DNA of 46,504 nt from Rhodobacterales bacterium (GCA_003228875.1 QIGK01000064.1:1-46504); one strand, 5' to 3'; shown: positions 1-9,478, counted from the first letter of the stretch. A program made the numbers and translations. The notes: a model not told the origin generated them from the sequence alone.

Positions 1-1
1 T

Positions 2-211
2 GGAATTTGTGGTTTGACCGCGCATTATTGCCTGACAATGGCGCTGGCCTTAGCACCTGCCTCCATAGTTGCACCAATGGATTTTATCCGGTTGCCAATT
101 GTCGCATTTGTCGGCGTAGTTCTTTACGCTGAGCCATTGATGTTAGCAGTATTCATCGGTGCAACATTAATAATCGCCGCCAATCTATTGAACTTACGAG
201 ATAAAAATTAA
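2..211 (+). CDS. DMT-superfamily (EamA-like) transporter, C-terminal fragment
   Basis: This is the last 69 codons of a gene that begins before the window. The visible part is almost entirely hydrophobic, with two or three membrane segments separated by very short turns, and ends in a short charged tail (LRDKN). The pattern of a Pro/Ile/Ala-rich helix followed by a helix beginning near 'LYAEPL' is typical of the last two helices of EamA/RhaT drug-metabolite transporters, in which the glutamate of 'GE/AEP' near the start of the ninth helix is common. The substrate cannot be told. Its TAA stop overlaps the TAA stop of the convergent yqeY gene by two bases, so the two genes leave no room for a terminator between them. 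Confidence 0.6.
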   Translation, partial: GICGLTAHYCLTMALALAPASIVAPMDFIRLPIVAFVGVVLYAEPLMLAVFIGATLIIAANLLNLRDKN

Positions 212-663
212 GACAGTGCGGCTTTAACGGCCGAACCTACTTTGCCAAAATCCATTTGTCCGGTATATTTGGATTTTAAGGCGGCCATGATTTTGCCCAT
301 ATCACGAATAGAGCTGGCGCCGGTTTCGTCAACAGCCGATTTGATCGCCGCCTGGACCTCTTGATCTGATAATTGTTTGGGCAGAAATTCCTCAATGACT
401 TTGATTTCGCCCCGCTCACCTTCGGCAAGCTCCAGTCGCCCCGCTTCTTCATAGGTCTTGGCGCTATCGATCCTTTGTTTGATCATTTTTGCCAGAATTC
501 CCAGAATATCCGTGTCGGTAACCCCTTCGGTGTTTTCTTCGCTGCGCGCCGCGATATCCCGGTCTTTTATGGCGGCATTTATTAGCCGCAATGTCGAAAG
601 CCTTTTTGCCTCGCGGGCTTTCATTGCTTCTTTTTGCGCATCATTCAGACGTTTGCGGATCAT
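208..663 (-). CDS. yqeY: GatB/YqeY domain protein
   Basis: A 151-residue cytosolic protein of the YqeY family, related to the C-terminal tRNA-binding domain of the GatB subunit of the tRNA-dependent amidotransferase. The length matches the family (about 150 residues). Family hallmarks are visible: the N-terminal helix with KEAMKAR and LSTLRLINAAIKD, a middle ISKMIKQR-like helix (ILAKMIKQR), EEFLPKQLSD, and the C-terminal MGKIMAALK segment followed by a G-D/S-x-V end. The frame is open further upstream, but the start at 663 is preferred: it is preceded by GGTGAG at good spacing, and the upstream extension would run through a good promoter. It is divergent from carA, an arrangement common in Rhodobacterales. 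The precise cellular role of free-standing YqeY proteins is not settled. Confidence 0.88.
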   Translation of the reverse strand: MIRKRLNDAQKEAMKAREAKRLSTLRLINAAIKDRDIAARSEENTEGVTDTDILGILAKMIKQRIDSAKTYEEAGRLELAEGERGEIKVIEEFLPKQLSDQEVQAAIKSAVDETGASSIRDMGKIMAALKSKYTGQMDFGKVGSAVKAALS

Positions 664-704
664 TTTCTCACCAGATATATCGCTGAGTGAACAGCAGAAC
701 GTCG

Positions 705-733
705 AATATATCGGGTTAATGTTTTTTTGACAA
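705..733 (-). promoter_or_regulatory. Putative sigma-70 promoter of yqeY
   Basis: Read on the minus strand, TTGTCA (728-733) and TATATT (705-710) are separated by exactly 17 bases. Transcription would start near 698, leaving a leader of about 35 bases before the ATG at 663. Seen directly; function is inferred. Confidence 0.5.
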
Positions 734-790
734 CCGCCAGCGCCATTCGTAACCCATTGATAAATAGCACTATTTACTTTTTCTTCGCTC

Positions 791-819
791 TTGACCTTGG
801 GCCTACTTAACCGTAATTT
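791..819 (+). promoter_or_regulatory. Putative sigma-70 promoter of carA
   Basis: TTGACC (791-796) and TAATTT (814-819) are separated by 17 bases, placing the start of transcription near 826 and a short leader before the carA ATG at 847. No leader peptide or long attenuator fits in this space, so pyrimidine or arginine control, if any, would act at the promoter. Confidence 0.45.
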
Positions 820-846
820 CCGGCAAATTCCGCAAAGGATACTCCC

Positions 847-2037
847 ATGTCGCACATTGCTCCATCAGAACAGGCGCTTGCCTCTGCGCCTGATTCCCAT
901 GCCAAACCAACTGCTTGCATCGCTTTGGCTGATGGCACAATTTATTATGGCGTTGGCTTTGGCGCGACCGGAATTGCTGTCGCAGAATTATGTTTTAACA
1001 CCGCCATGACCGGCTATCAGGAAATCATGACTGATCCGTCTTATGCAGGACAGGTTATTACCTTTACTTTCCCCCATATCGGCAACACAGGCACCACCCC
1101 CCAAGACAACGAAACCCAATCGCCGATTGCCGCTGGAATGGTGGTTAAGTGGGACCCCACAGCGCCATCAAGCTGGCGTTCGGTGCAAACCTTGGCAGCA
1201 TGGCTGGAACAGCATAACAGGATCGGAATTGGCGGGATTGATACCCGCCGCCTGACCCGTGCTATTCGCATGCAAGGCGCGCCGCATGTGGCTATTCAAC
1301 ATGCCGAAGGCGGGGTTTTCGACATTGATTTACTATTGGAAAAAGCCCGCGGTTTCAACGGAATAGAAGGAGTTGACCTTGCAAAAGAAGTCACCTGTGA
1401 TGCGGCCTATCGCTGGGATGAAATGCGCTGGGCATGGCCCGATGGCTATACCAAACAGGCCAAAGACGGTTACCGCGTTGTGGCGATAGATTATGGTGCC
1501 AAACGCAATATTCTACGCTGTTTGGCCAGTGCAGGATGTTCGGTTACCGTGCTGCCCGCCACCGCCACCGCTGACGAGATTTTGGCGCTTAAACCCCAAG
1601 GGCTTTTCCTATCAAATGGCCCCGGAGACCCGGCCGCCACCGGCGAATATGCGGTGCCGATGATACAGGAAATTCTGGCGCGTTCCGACATGCCTATATT
1701 TGGCATTTGCCTTGGCCACCAGATGCTGGCTTTGGCTTTGGGCGCAAAAACCCTGAAAATGAACCACGGCCATCACGGTGCAAACCATCCGGTCAAGGAA
1801 ATTTCAACTGGCAAGGTGGAAATCACCTCTATGAACCACGGATTCGCGGTTGATTCACAATCTTTGCCAGACGGGGTTCTGGAAACCCATATCAGCTTGT
1901 TTGACGGCTCCAATTGCGGGATTCGCATGGCTGATCGTCCGGTGTTTTCAGTGCAACACCACCCCGAAGCCAGCCCCGGACCCCAAGACAGCTTTTATCT
2001 GTTTGAAAGATTCGTTGAGGCAATCGCAGCGCGTTAA
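847..2037 (+). CDS. carA: Carbamoyl-phosphate synthase small (glutaminase) subunit
   Basis: The glutamine amidotransferase subunit of carbamoyl-phosphate synthetase. It releases ammonia from glutamine and passes it to CarB for carbamoyl phosphate, the precursor of arginine and pyrimidines. The 396-residue protein has the N-terminal CarA domain (about residues 24-160, with NTAMTGYQE and DPSYAGQ) and a class I amidotransferase domain. The catalytic triad is intact: Cys288 in GICLGHQ, and His372 and Glu374 in QHHPEA. The first 20 or so residues are an Ala/Ser-rich extension before the conserved start of the domain. The ATG is preceded by AAGGAT. carB is not adjacent in this window. No obvious terminator follows; the next gene starts 64 bases later. 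Confidence 0.97.
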   Translation: MSHIAPSEQALASAPDSHAKPTACIALADGTIYYGVGFGATGIAVAELCFNTAMTGYQEIMTDPSYAGQVITFTFPHIGNTGTTPQDNETQSPIAAGMVVKWDPTAPSSWRSVQTLAAWLEQHNRIGIGGIDTRRLTRAIRMQGAPHVAIQHAEGGVFDIDLLLEKARGFNGIEGVDLAKEVTCDAAYRWDEMRWAWPDGYTKQAKDGYRVVAIDYGAKRNILRCLASAGCSVTVLPATATADEILALKPQGLFLSNGPGDPAATGEYAVPMIQEILARSDMPIFGICLGHQMLALALGAKTLKMNHGHHGANHPVKEISTGKVEITSMNHGFAVDSQSLPDGVLETHISLFDGSNCGIRMADRPVFSVQHHPEASPGPQDSFYLFERFVEAIAAR

Positions 2038-2101
2038 CCAATTTTTATCTAAAATTTAAGACATCTGCGACAAGGTTTAGCCAAATTTAGATGGTGAACC
2101 A

Positions 2102-3943
2102 GTGGCGAGTCCTAAAGTTGAATATCACACACAGCAAAAGCGCAAGTTGGGGGAAATCCTGCTTGCTCAGGGAAATATCAGCAAATTTGACCTGACCAAT
2201 GCGCTAAAAATGCAAAGCAATCGTGATGCTTTATTTGGCGAGATTATCATCTCACATCAAATGGCTAAACTTGCTGATGTTGAAAACGCCATTGATATTC
2301 AGTTTGACGGCATTATTTTGGATATTTCTGTCACTGCTGCCGATCCAGATTTGCTGAACGGCATTGATCCAATTAAATGCCTCGAAAAACTGATGATTCC
2401 ATGGCGACGTCTTAACGGTAAGGTTATTCTTGCTGCTGCCAATCCCCTTGACCCATCGGTCCACACATTTGCCGAAGCACAATGGCCGGGGCAAACCATC
2501 ATTGTTCGTGCGAAACCCTCGGATATTCAGGCCAGTATTGAGGATTCATTTAAGCAAGAACTAATCAAAACAGCCCGAGAACTGTGCCCGGAACCTTATA
2601 GTTGCCGTGGAATTGGCCAAAGACTAAACGGTATTTTGGGCCTGCTTGGCATTCTATGTTTCGCTGCACTGGTTTACTTTTTCCCATCAGGGATGTTCTT
2701 GGGTCTTATTTTTTGGGCATTGCTGGCCAATTTTGCAACAACTGTTTTACGGGCTACCGCCCTGACGCTTTTTTTATTTGGCCGAGATAAAACAATGCAC
2801 AAGCCTCGTATCTTGCCACAGTTATCCGATTTTCGAAAACGCCCCAAGGTGACTGTGCTTGTACCGCTTTTTCATGAAAACAGGGTATTAGACGCCCTTT
2901 TGGCAGCGCTTGAAAAGCTAACCTATCCCAAAGAATTGCTTGATGTAAAAATCTTGCTTGAGGAAAAAGACACCATCACCGCGGCTGCGCTGGCTGCCCG
3001 AATATTGCCTCGATGGATTGAAATAATAACCGTGCCCGCCGATACTTTACAAACCAAACCAAGGGCAATGAATTACGCCCTACCTTATTGCAAGGGCGAC
3101 ATTATTGGTATTTATGATGCCGAAGACCGACCCGACCCTGATCAGATTGACAAAGTGGTGGCCCATTTGATGGCAGCACCAAATTCAGTTGGCTCGGTGC
3201 AGTGCTTTCTTGATTTTTACAACACAAAACGCAACTGGATGTCGCGGTGTTTTACCATTGAATATGCGGTTTGGTTTCGGGTGATCATGCGCGGTTTGCA
3301 ACGCATGGGTGCGCCTTTACCGCTGGGGGGAACATCGGTTTTTGTGCGGCGCAATGTCTTGCAAAAAGTTGGCGCATGGGATGCTCATAATGTCACCGAA
3401 GACGCCGATCTGGGAATGCGCATGGCGCGGTTCGGGTATCGTTGCGAAATAGTTGATTCAACCACTTGGGAAGAAGCCAACAGCCGCCCCGTTGCGTGGG
3501 TAAAACAACGGTCAAGATGGCTTAAAGGGTTTGCAATGACATGGGCAACCCATATGCGTAACCCGTTATTATTGCTAAAGGAACTTGGGCCAATTGGCTT
3601 TTTGGGCTTTCAGGTGATATTTCTGGGAACCCTGACATCATTTTTATGCGCTCCGCTTTTCTGGGTCATCTGGACAGCGTTTTTGGGCACTGAATGGGCA
3701 TTTTTTGACCTGCTGCCAAATCGGTTCTGGCTGTTTGCTTTTGGTCTTTTGATTGTCGGAGAAATCGTGATGATATTGATTGCGATAACCGCAATGTTGC
3801 TTAAAAAACGACCCGCGCTTATTCCTGTAATTGCCACATTATTTCTGTATTGGCCGCTTGGCACTTTTGCAGCGTATAAAGCAATATTTGAGCTGTTTTT
3901 CGCGCCGTTTTATTGGGATAAAACCGATCATGGTATTGACTAA
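2102..3943 (+). CDS. Membrane glycosyltransferase family 2 with N-terminal GspE-N/MshEN-like domain
   Basis: A 613-residue inner-membrane processive-type glycosyltransferase. Residues about 15-150 resemble the T2SSE_N/MshEN domain: KLGEILLAQGNIS with a downstream Leu-rich helix ending in Gln, then a second, degenerate copy of the motif and a segment ending in ANPLDP. Two membrane helices follow (about 178-226), then the catalytic GT2 domain (about 245-480) with YDAED (Asp339-Asp342), TED (Asp434) and QRSRW (469-473), the D,D,D,QxxRW signature of cellulose-synthase-like enzymes. Several membrane helices end the protein. The sugar and acceptor are unknown. MshEN domains can bind cyclic di-GMP, and E. 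coli NfrB pairs GT2 with such a domain at the opposite end, so allosteric control is plausible. The start is GTG at 2102, after GGTGA; an in-frame stop at 2078 limits extension. The stop overlaps the convergent hydratase gene by four bases. Confidence 0.85.
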   Translation: MASPKVEYHTQQKRKLGEILLAQGNISKFDLTNALKMQSNRDALFGEIIISHQMAKLADVENAIDIQFDGIILDISVTAADPDLLNGIDPIKCLEKLMIPWRRLNGKVILAAANPLDPSVHTFAEAQWPGQTIIVRAKPSDIQASIEDSFKQELIKTARELCPEPYSCRGIGQRLNGILGLLGILCFAALVYFFPSGMFLGLIFWALLANFATTVLRATALTLFLFGRDKTMHKPRILPQLSDFRKRPKVTVLVPLFHENRVLDALLAALEKLTYPKELLDVKILLEEKDTITAAALAARILPRWIEIITVPADTLQTKPRAMNYALPYCKGDIIGIYDAEDRPDPDQIDKVVAHLMAAPNSVGSVQCFLDFYNTKRNWMSRCFTIEYAVWFRVIMRGLQRMGAPLPLGGTSVFVRRNVLQKVGAWDAHNVTEDADLGMRMARFGYRCEIVDSTTWEEANSRPVAWVKQRSRWLKGFAMTWATHMRNPLLLLKELGPIGFLGFQVIFLGTLTSFLCAPLFWVIWTAFLGTEWAFFDLLPNRFWLFAFGLLIVGEIVMILIAITAMLLKKRPALIPVIATLFLYWPLGTFAAYKAIFELFFAPFYWDKTDHGID

Positions 3944-4692
3944 GTTGAAAATGAAACTTTGCCCAGTGGCCCTATTTCCAAGGTCATTTTTCGCCCTGAA
4001 CCAACCCCGTAAGGCGGGCAATGCGCGCCAAGCAAAAGCAAAGACCCCGCCGGCATAACCTGCCCCCTGCCAGTAAAATGCCGAGCCAGAAAAGCCAAGG
4101 CATCAATCGGATGTTGCGGGGCTTTTCCGGTGCCTGAAACCACAGTTTGGCCAGAATCACGGCAATCTGTAAACAGGGTGGAAAAATCAATTTCCTTAGG
4201 TGCCAATCCCGGCCCTCCAACAACAATACCGGCGTTAAAAACATTATGGGCAATGATTGTCGGAACATGGGTCAGCCCGTCAACGTTGCGACGGTCCAGA
4301 ATTTCAAAGGCTGGGAAAAATTGCTCTACTTTGCTTGATAATGCCTGAGCAGACAAATCATCCCCCGGCTGAATATCAGCGGCCAACACGGCTGCAATTT
4401 CAGGCTCGACCATCAGATTAACATAAGAACCCGTGTCAAGATGGGCCGCGTTCGCGTAAACCTGATCGCCAAACACCCGCCCCACTCCGGGGTGGGACAG
4501 ACCCATTTTTGCCATTAAAGCATCACTGTTAAAAGCAATTTTATATCCGGCCAAGCCGCCCATGTCTTTTGCCAGCGCTGCCAGAACCGCATCTTGAATG
4601 TCAAAAGCACTGGCCATATCGATTATATCTGCGCTGCAATCCTCGATCAACGCTCTGGATCGCAAGGTTTTCAGTATCTTGGATACCGGCAT
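3940..4692 (-). CDS. 2-keto-4-pentenoate hydratase family protein
   Basis: A 250-residue soluble enzyme of the fumarylacetoacetate hydrolase / MhpD hydratase superfamily. Members hydrate 2-hydroxypenta-2,4-dienoates or decarboxylate oxalocrotonate-type acids during catabolism of aromatics. Supporting features are GYKIAFNS (about 49-56), the metal-binding E-x-E pair in VEPEIA (Glu96, Glu98), FEILDRR, and the C-terminal GAHCPPYGV segment with a final hydrophobic strand. It lies two bases downstream of a GntR-type regulator on the same strand, so the two are almost certainly co-transcribed and the regulator probably controls this enzyme. No other aromatic-catabolism gene is nearby, so the substrate is open. 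Confidence 0.8.
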   Translation of the reverse strand: MPVSKILKTLRSRALIEDCSADIIDMASAFDIQDAVLAALAKDMGGLAGYKIAFNSDALMAKMGLSHPGVGRVFGDQVYANAAHLDTGSYVNLMVEPEIAAVLAADIQPGDDLSAQALSSKVEQFFPAFEILDRRNVDGLTHVPTIIAHNVFNAGIVVGGPGLAPKEIDFSTLFTDCRDSGQTVVSGTGKAPQHPIDALAFLARHFTGRGQVMPAGSLLLLGAHCPPYGVGSGRKMTLEIGPLGKVSFST

Positions 4693-4694
4693 GA

Positions 4695-5336
4695 TCAGGC
4701 CTCGCCAGTGTCTTGCTTTAAGCGGGTTTCATAAGCCATAGAAATATGGTTTTTCAGGGCATCATTGGCTGCATCTCCGTCTCGGCTGGCAATGGCGTTG
4801 ACCAATGCTTCGTGTTCATCAAGCGCCATACTGCCGCGGCCCTCAACCGCTAGGGAGGTGGTGGTCAGCAAAGCCATGGTCCGATGCACCATTTCAAGCT
4901 GCTGGATAAGAAACCGGTTATGGCTGGCCAGATGGATTTGCCTGTGAAAGCGCCGGTTGGCGCGTGACAATTGATGCGGGTCATTAATCAGTTTGCGATC
5001 TATCACCACCATATTTTGCAAAATTCGGATTTCTTCAGGCGCGGCGTGCTGTGCCGCTAACCGTGCGGCCAGCCCTTCAAGTTCGGCGCGCACCACATAT
5101 AATTCTCCCAACTGGTCATGATCCAGCGCCGCCACAACCATGGAACGCCCATCGCGCCTAAGCACCGACTGGGTTTCCAGCCGCTGCAATGCTTCGCGCA
5201 CAGGGGTGCGCGACACGCCAAAACGTTCAGCCAATTCAGATTCAACCAACCTGTCGCCTGGCAAATAAATGCCGGTGTCGATGGCATCCAGCACCAACGC
5301 ATACGCGTCTTTGGTCTGCCCAACACGATCTTGCAT
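4695..5336 (-). CDS. GntR-family transcriptional regulator (FCD subgroup)
   Basis: A 213-residue DNA-binding regulator. The N-terminal winged helix (about residues 5-70) contains LVESELAERFGVSRTPVREAL, the classic GntR recognition helix, followed by an all-helical FCD ligand domain (about 80-205) with metal/ligand residues such as the Asp and His in RRFHRQIH and in the later EHEALVNAI helix. The start at 5336 is chosen because it is preceded by GGGGGT at normal spacing; the frame is open 39 bases further but without a good ribosome site. It is divergent from the nucleotidase gene (67 bases between starts) and directly precedes the hydratase. FCD regulators usually respond to small organic acids. 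Confidence 0.88.
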   Translation of the reverse strand: MQDRVGQTKDAYALVLDAIDTGIYLPGDRLVESELAERFGVSRTPVREALQRLETQSVLRRDGRSMVVAALDHDQLGELYVVRAELEGLAARLAAQHAAPEEIRILQNMVVIDRKLINDPHQLSRANRRFHRQIHLASHNRFLIQQLEMVHRTMALLTTTSLAVEGRGSMALDEHEALVNAIASRDGDAANDALKNHISMAYETRLKQDTGEA

Positions 5337-5403
5337 ATCTACCCCCTGCTTTCCGGCCCAAAACCAGTTGCCCAATTAGACACCAGCCTGTAACGATACT
5401 GCA

Positions 5404-6054
5404 ATGCCTTATGACGAATTATCCCACATTACCGACTGGGTTTTTGACCTTGATCACACGCTGTATCCGGCGTCCAGTTCGCTTTTTTTGCAGCTTGAGG
5501 CAAAAATGGAAGCCTATATGATGCGGGAACTGGCCATTGATCTGGCCAAGGCCAAATCCCTGCGCGCTGAGTATTGGCGCGAACATGGCACCACTTTGGC
5601 GGGCATGATGCACCATCATGGCACTGATCCGGTGGCCTTTCTGGATGAGGTTCAGGATATTGATTTTAGCTGTCTGGTGCCAAACCCTGCATTGGCCAAA
5701 GCTATTCAAAACCTGTCTGGGCGTAAAATTGTTTACACAAACGGGTCGTCCGGATACGCAAAAAACGCGGTTTTTGCGCTTGGCTTGTCACAGGTGTTTG
5801 ATGGGCTTTATGGCATAGATCACGCCGGATACATTTCCAAACCCTATAAAACTGGGTTTGAGCGGGTGTTTGCCAAAGTTAATCTAAACCATAAAAACGC
5901 TATTATGTTTGAAGATGATCCGCGAAATCTTTTTGTTCCCCATGAGATGGGCCTAAAAACCGTGCTGGTTGGCACAAAAAGCGATGCAGCCCATATTCAA
6001 TACCAAACCGATGATCTGACCGGATTTATCCTTGGGCTTGTTCAGACTGGTTAA
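5404..6054 (+). CDS. Pyrimidine 5'-nucleotidase (HAD superfamily)
   Basis: A 216-residue haloacid-dehalogenase phosphatase of the SDT1/PHM8-like pyrimidine 5'-nucleotidase group, expected to remove phosphate from UMP/CMP-type nucleotides. Motif I is FDLDHTLYP with nucleophile Asp15 and acid/base Asp17; motif II is the YTNGSS segment; motif III is Lys in SKPYKTGF; motif IV is FEDDPRNL. The DLDHTLYP form is the usual hallmark of this subgroup. It is divergent from the GntR regulator, and its stop overlaps the stop of the convergent lolD gene by four bases. Confidence 0.85.
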   Translation: MPYDELSHITDWVFDLDHTLYPASSSLFLQLEAKMEAYMMRELAIDLAKAKSLRAEYWREHGTTLAGMMHHHGTDPVAFLDEVQDIDFSCLVPNPALAKAIQNLSGRKIVYTNGSSGYAKNAVFALGLSQVFDGLYGIDHAGYISKPYKTGFERVFAKVNLNHKNAIMFEDDPRNLFVPHEMGLKTVLVGTKSDAAHIQYQTDDLTGFILGLVQTG

Positions 6055-6734
6055 ACCTCCACCAGCTGGCCTGATTCCATGCGCACAACCCTGTCCATTC
6101 GTGCTGCCAAATCATGGTTATGGGTGGCAATCAACGCTGATAATCCTGTTTCTCGCACCAGTTCCATCAAGGCCGCAAAAACCTGATCCGAGGTTTCAGG
6201 GTCAAGATTGCCGGTGGGTTCATCGGCCAGCAAAATTTTGGGCTGATTGGCCAAGGCCCGACAAAAAGCCACCCTTTGTTGTTCCCCACCCGATAGTTCC
6301 GCAGGCCGGTGGTCATACCGTTTCGAGAGGCCGACCCGGTCCAGCAATTCGCGGGCGCGAGCATTTGCATCAGCTTTGCTGGCGCCATTGGCACGTTGCG
6401 GCAAGGCAATATTCTCTATGGCCGAAAATTCCGGCAACAAGTGATGAAACTGGTAAATAAATCCGATGGTTTCACGGCGCAGTTTAGTGCGGATTTTGTC
6501 TTTGCCGGTATTTGCCTGCACGTTGTCTATAAGAACCTCCCCCGACGTTGCGTCGTCCAAAAGGCCCGCGATTTGTAACATGGTTGATTTTCCCGCACCG
6601 GATGGCGCGATCAGGCCAACGATTTCGCCGCGTTGCAGCGTAAAATTAGTATCATTCAACACCGAAATTTCATTGGATTTACCCGCAAAATATTTCTTGG
6701 AGATATCGCGCAACTCCAGCACTGGGTTATTCAT
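6051..6734 (-). CDS. lolD: Lipoprotein-releasing ABC transporter ATPase LolD
   Basis: The 227-residue ATPase of the LolCDE complex, which extracts lipoproteins from the inner membrane and hands them to the periplasmic carrier LolA. It has Walker A APSGAGKST (Lys49), the ABC signature LSGGEQQR (147-154), Walker B ILLADEPTG (Asp171, Glu172) and the switch His in IATHNHD. The first glycine of Walker A is replaced by Ala, which is common in alphaproteobacterial LolD. The ATG at 6734 lies eight bases inside the end of lolC, so translation is probably coupled. It is the last gene of the proS-lolC-lolD run. Confidence 0.93.
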   Translation of the reverse strand: MNNPVLELRDISKKYFAGKSNEISVLNDTNFTLQRGEIVGLIAPSGAGKSTMLQIAGLLDDATSGEVLIDNVQANTGKDKIRTKLRRETIGFIYQFHHLLPEFSAIENIALPQRANGASKADANARARELLDRVGLSKRYDHRPAELSGGEQQRVAFCRALANQPKILLADEPTGNLDPETSDQVFAALMELVRETGLSALIATHNHDLAARMDRVVRMESGQLVEV

Positions 6735-8013
6735 AACGCAAGGCCTCGACAGGGGAAAGCTTGGCGGCATTGCGGGCCGGAATGATGGTGATTAACAGCG
6801 ATAACACCAGCGCCAGAATGGCGGTCAGGGCCACGTCTTCAAACCGCAATCGCGCCGGAATTTCGGTCAAAAGCTTAACCGTAGGGTCCCAAACAGACCG
6901 CCCCGCCACCCATTCGACCAGTTGTTGAATGTCGGAAATAAAATACGCAAACGCACAGCCAAGCACAACGCCCAGCACCGTGCCTATCACGCCAATCAAT
7001 GATCCGCAGACAAAAAATATCCGCATAATTGACCCTTGGGTCAGGCCCATGGTCCGCAAAATACCGATATCACGACCTTTGTTTTTCACCAGCATCACAA
7101 GGCCGGAAATGATGTTCATGGCAGCAATCAACACCACCAGCGACAGGATAATAAACATCACCCGACGTTCGGTATCTAGGGCTGCCAGAAATGCGCCATT
7201 GGCATTGCGCCATGTCCATATTTGGGTGGTAAAATTGCTTGCCTGTTGCAAAGCATCGCGCAATTCATCCACTTTTTGCGGATCATCCACCAATACTTCA
7301 ATTTCGTCAGCCACGCCTTCACGATTAAAGAAACTTTGCGCCTCAGTGAACGGCATATATATGCGAGTGCGGTCAATATCTGACCGCCCGACACGGAAAA
7401 TATAAACCACCTCGTAATCATTGATCCGAGGCGTGGTGCCAAAAGGTGATTTCACCCCGTCTGGGGCGATAAGCTGGATAAAATCGCCCACCCGCAAATT
7501 TAATGCGCGCGCAATGCCCGAACCAATCGCAACGCCACTATCAAAATTAGCCAGATCACCAGTGGAAAATTCAGGGTTGATGATCAAATCCAGCGATTGC
7601 AGGTCTTCCAGCGTTTCGCCATATATCTGCACCCCCGAATTTTGCCCGTTGGCCGAAGCCATGACCTGCGCCTTGATAATCGGAGCAGCGCGGCTAACCC
7701 CTGGCACAGCGGCAATTGCGGCGGTCAGTTCCTCATAATTTTCAATGCTGCGTGCTCGGCCAACCGAGGTGTCATATTCGGCGGAATAAACCGTTATATG
7801 GGCGTTAACCCCCAGTATCCTATCAGTGAATTCTTCTCGGAACCCCACCATAACTGCCTGCACCACAATCAACACCGCCACGCCCAGCATCACGCCGATC
7901 AGCGCATACCACGCAATCACCGAAATACCGCCTTCAGCGCGGCGCGCGCGCAGATAACGCCATGCGATGGTCCATTCAAAACCGCTAAACGGTCGGGTCG
8001 GGGAATTAGCCAA
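6727..8013 (-). CDS. lolC: Lipoprotein-releasing ABC transporter permease LolC/LolE
   Basis: A 428-residue permease of the LolC/E family, probably working as a homodimer with LolD because no second permease gene is present. The N-terminal part begins with the family motif [18 protein letters not shown] (about 12-29), followed by the first membrane helix, a large periplasmic domain (about 56-280) that binds lipoproteins, and three C-terminal helices in an FtsX-type domain ending [16 protein letters not shown]. The start codon is TTG at 8013, with AAGGA upstream, and lies within the last eight bases of proS. The family-typical end (P-V-E-A-L-R-Y-E) is intact. Confidence 0.93.
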   Translation of the reverse strand: MANSPTRPFSGFEWTIAWRYLRARRAEGGISVIAWYALIGVMLGVAVLIVVQAVMVGFREEFTDRILGVNAHITVYSAEYDTSVGRARSIENYEELTAAIAAVPGVSRAAPIIKAQVMASANGQNSGVQIYGETLEDLQSLDLIINPEFSTGDLANFDSGVAIGSGIARALNLRVGDFIQLIAPDGVKSPFGTTPRINDYEVVYIFRVGRSDIDRTRIYMPFTEAQSFFNREGVADEIEVLVDDPQKVDELRDALQQASNFTTQIWTWRNANGAFLAALDTERRVMFIILSLVVLIAAMNIISGLVMLVKNKGRDIGILRTMGLTQGSIMRIFFVCGSLIGVIGTVLGVVLGCAFAYFISDIQQLVEWVAGRSVWDPTVKLLTEIPARLRFEDVALTAILALVLSLLITIIPARNAAKLSPVEALRYE

Positions 8014-9358
8014 GCAACAATCCTTTGTCTGCGTAAACCTGCGAGCACCGGTCCAGCGCTGCTTCGGGGGACATTTCTTCGGATTCCCCTGTGGAGCGAC
8101 AAGTAAGCTCCACCTTGCCGTTTTTCAATCCGCGCGGCCCAACTGTGATGCGCCACGGCACCCCGATCAGGTCCATATCGTTAAATTTGGCGCCTGCCCG
8201 CTCATCCCGATCATCATAAAGCGGATCAAGCCCGCAAAGCTGCAAGCCTTTGTAAAGCATCTCACAAACCGGATCGGTGGCTTCGCCGCCCTGTTTCAGA
8301 TTAACAATGCCAACCCGAAATGGCGCCACAGATTCAGGCCAAACAATACCGTTGTCGTCGTGGTTAGCCTCAATCAAGGCACCAATCAGGCGCGAAACCC
8401 CGATGCCGTGGCTGCCCATATGCACCGGCACTTGTTTGCCCTCAGCATCATTGACTGTGGCGTTCATGCTGTCAGAATATTTGGTGCCAAAATAGAATAT
8501 CTGCCCCACTTCTATCCCGCGCGCGGTCATTTGCCGATCCGCTGGAATTTGCGCAAAAAGATCAGGCTCATGGGTTTCATCGGTGCGCGCGTAAGGCGTG
8601 GTGAATTCATCAAACACGCCTTGGCACTGGCTGTAATCATCATAATCAATCACGCGATCACCCAGCGAAAGATCAGTTACGGCACTATCGTAAAACACCT
8701 CGGATTCGCCAGTTTTGGCCAGCACCAGAAATTCATGGCTGTAATCGCCGCCAATTGGCCCAGTATCGGCTTTCATCGGAATAGCCTGAAGCCCCATACG
8801 TTCATAGGTGCGCAAATAGCTGACTAAATGGCGGTTATAGGCATGCAATGCTGACGCCTCATCAATGTCAAAATTATAGCCGTCTTTCATAAAGAATTCG
8901 CGGCCCCGCATAATCCCGAACCGAGGGCGGACCTCATCACGGAATTTCCACTGAATGTGGTATAAGGTTTTGGGCAATTCTTTATAGGAACCCACATTGT
9001 TGCGAAAAATATCGGTGATCAATTCTTCGTTGGTCGGGCCATAAAGCATATCACGGCCATTGCGGTCGGTGATGCGCAGCATTTCTTTGCCATAGTCCTC
9101 ATAACGACCAGATTCCCGCCACAAATCTGCTGATTGCAGCGTTGGCATCAACATAGGAATATGGCCGGCTCGCATCTGTTCTTCATGCACGATGTTTTCC
9201 AAACGCCGTAATATTTTAAAGCCAAGCGGCAGCCATGAATAAATTCCGGCCGAAGATTGCCGGATCATGCCGGCACGCAACATCAGGCGGTGACTGACAA
9301 TTTTTGCCTCGGCAGGGTTTTCCTTTAGGGTGGGCATAAAATAGCAGGAAAGACGCAT
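8006..9358 (-). CDS. proS: Prolyl-tRNA synthetase, short alphaproteobacterial type
   Basis: Charges tRNA-Pro with proline in the cytosol. The 450-residue class II synthetase lacks the inserted editing domain of the roughly 570-residue E. coli enzyme: the catalytic core runs straight from TNEELITD to the ADTGPIGG region. This is the normal form in alphaproteobacteria. Motif 2 is visible in [19 protein letters not shown] and motif 3 in [10 protein letters not shown]; the C-terminal anticodon-binding domain covers about 345-450. Absence of the editing domain implies that Ala-tRNA-Pro must be cleared by a separate deacylase, not seen here. The ATG at 9358 is the family-typical start (MRLS). It overlaps lolC by eight bases. 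Confidence 0.96.
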   Translation of the reverse strand: MRLSCYFMPTLKENPAEAKIVSHRLMLRAGMIRQSSAGIYSWLPLGFKILRRLENIVHEEQMRAGHIPMLMPTLQSADLWRESGRYEDYGKEMLRITDRNGRDMLYGPTNEELITDIFRNNVGSYKELPKTLYHIQWKFRDEVRPRFGIMRGREFFMKDGYNFDIDEASALHAYNRHLVSYLRTYERMGLQAIPMKADTGPIGGDYSHEFLVLAKTGESEVFYDSAVTDLSLGDRVIDYDDYSQCQGVFDEFTTPYARTDETHEPDLFAQIPADRQMTARGIEVGQIFYFGTKYSDSMNATVNDAEGKQVPVHMGSHGIGVSRLIGALIEANHDDNGIVWPESVAPFRVGIVNLKQGGEATDPVCEMLYKGLQLCGLDPLYDDRDERAGAKFNDMDLIGVPWRITVGPRGLKNGKVELTCRSTGESEEMSPEAALDRCSQVYADKGLLLG

Positions 9359-9448
9359 AGGGGTGGCTCCAGAAAAGTTGTCATTCTTCGTTTAAGGCAA
9401 GGGCGCATGGCCTGCAATGAAATGATTTACCTGCTGTAAAAATAACCG

Positions 9449-9478
9449 TTGCAGAATCGCTCTATCAAGGGGTATAAA
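9449..9478 (+). promoter_or_regulatory. Putative plus-strand promoter in the proS-ppx gap
   Basis: TTGCAG (9449-9454) and TATAAA (9473-9478) are separated by 18 bases. No plus-strand protein gene follows; it points toward the terminator at 9583-9611, which makes it the possible promoter of a small RNA. Confidence 0.4.

Noticed and set aside
7967-8827. Open frame of 286 codons on the plus strand opposite proS
   Set aside because: The proS gene on the minus strand is unmistakable; the opposite frame has no family features or ribosome site.
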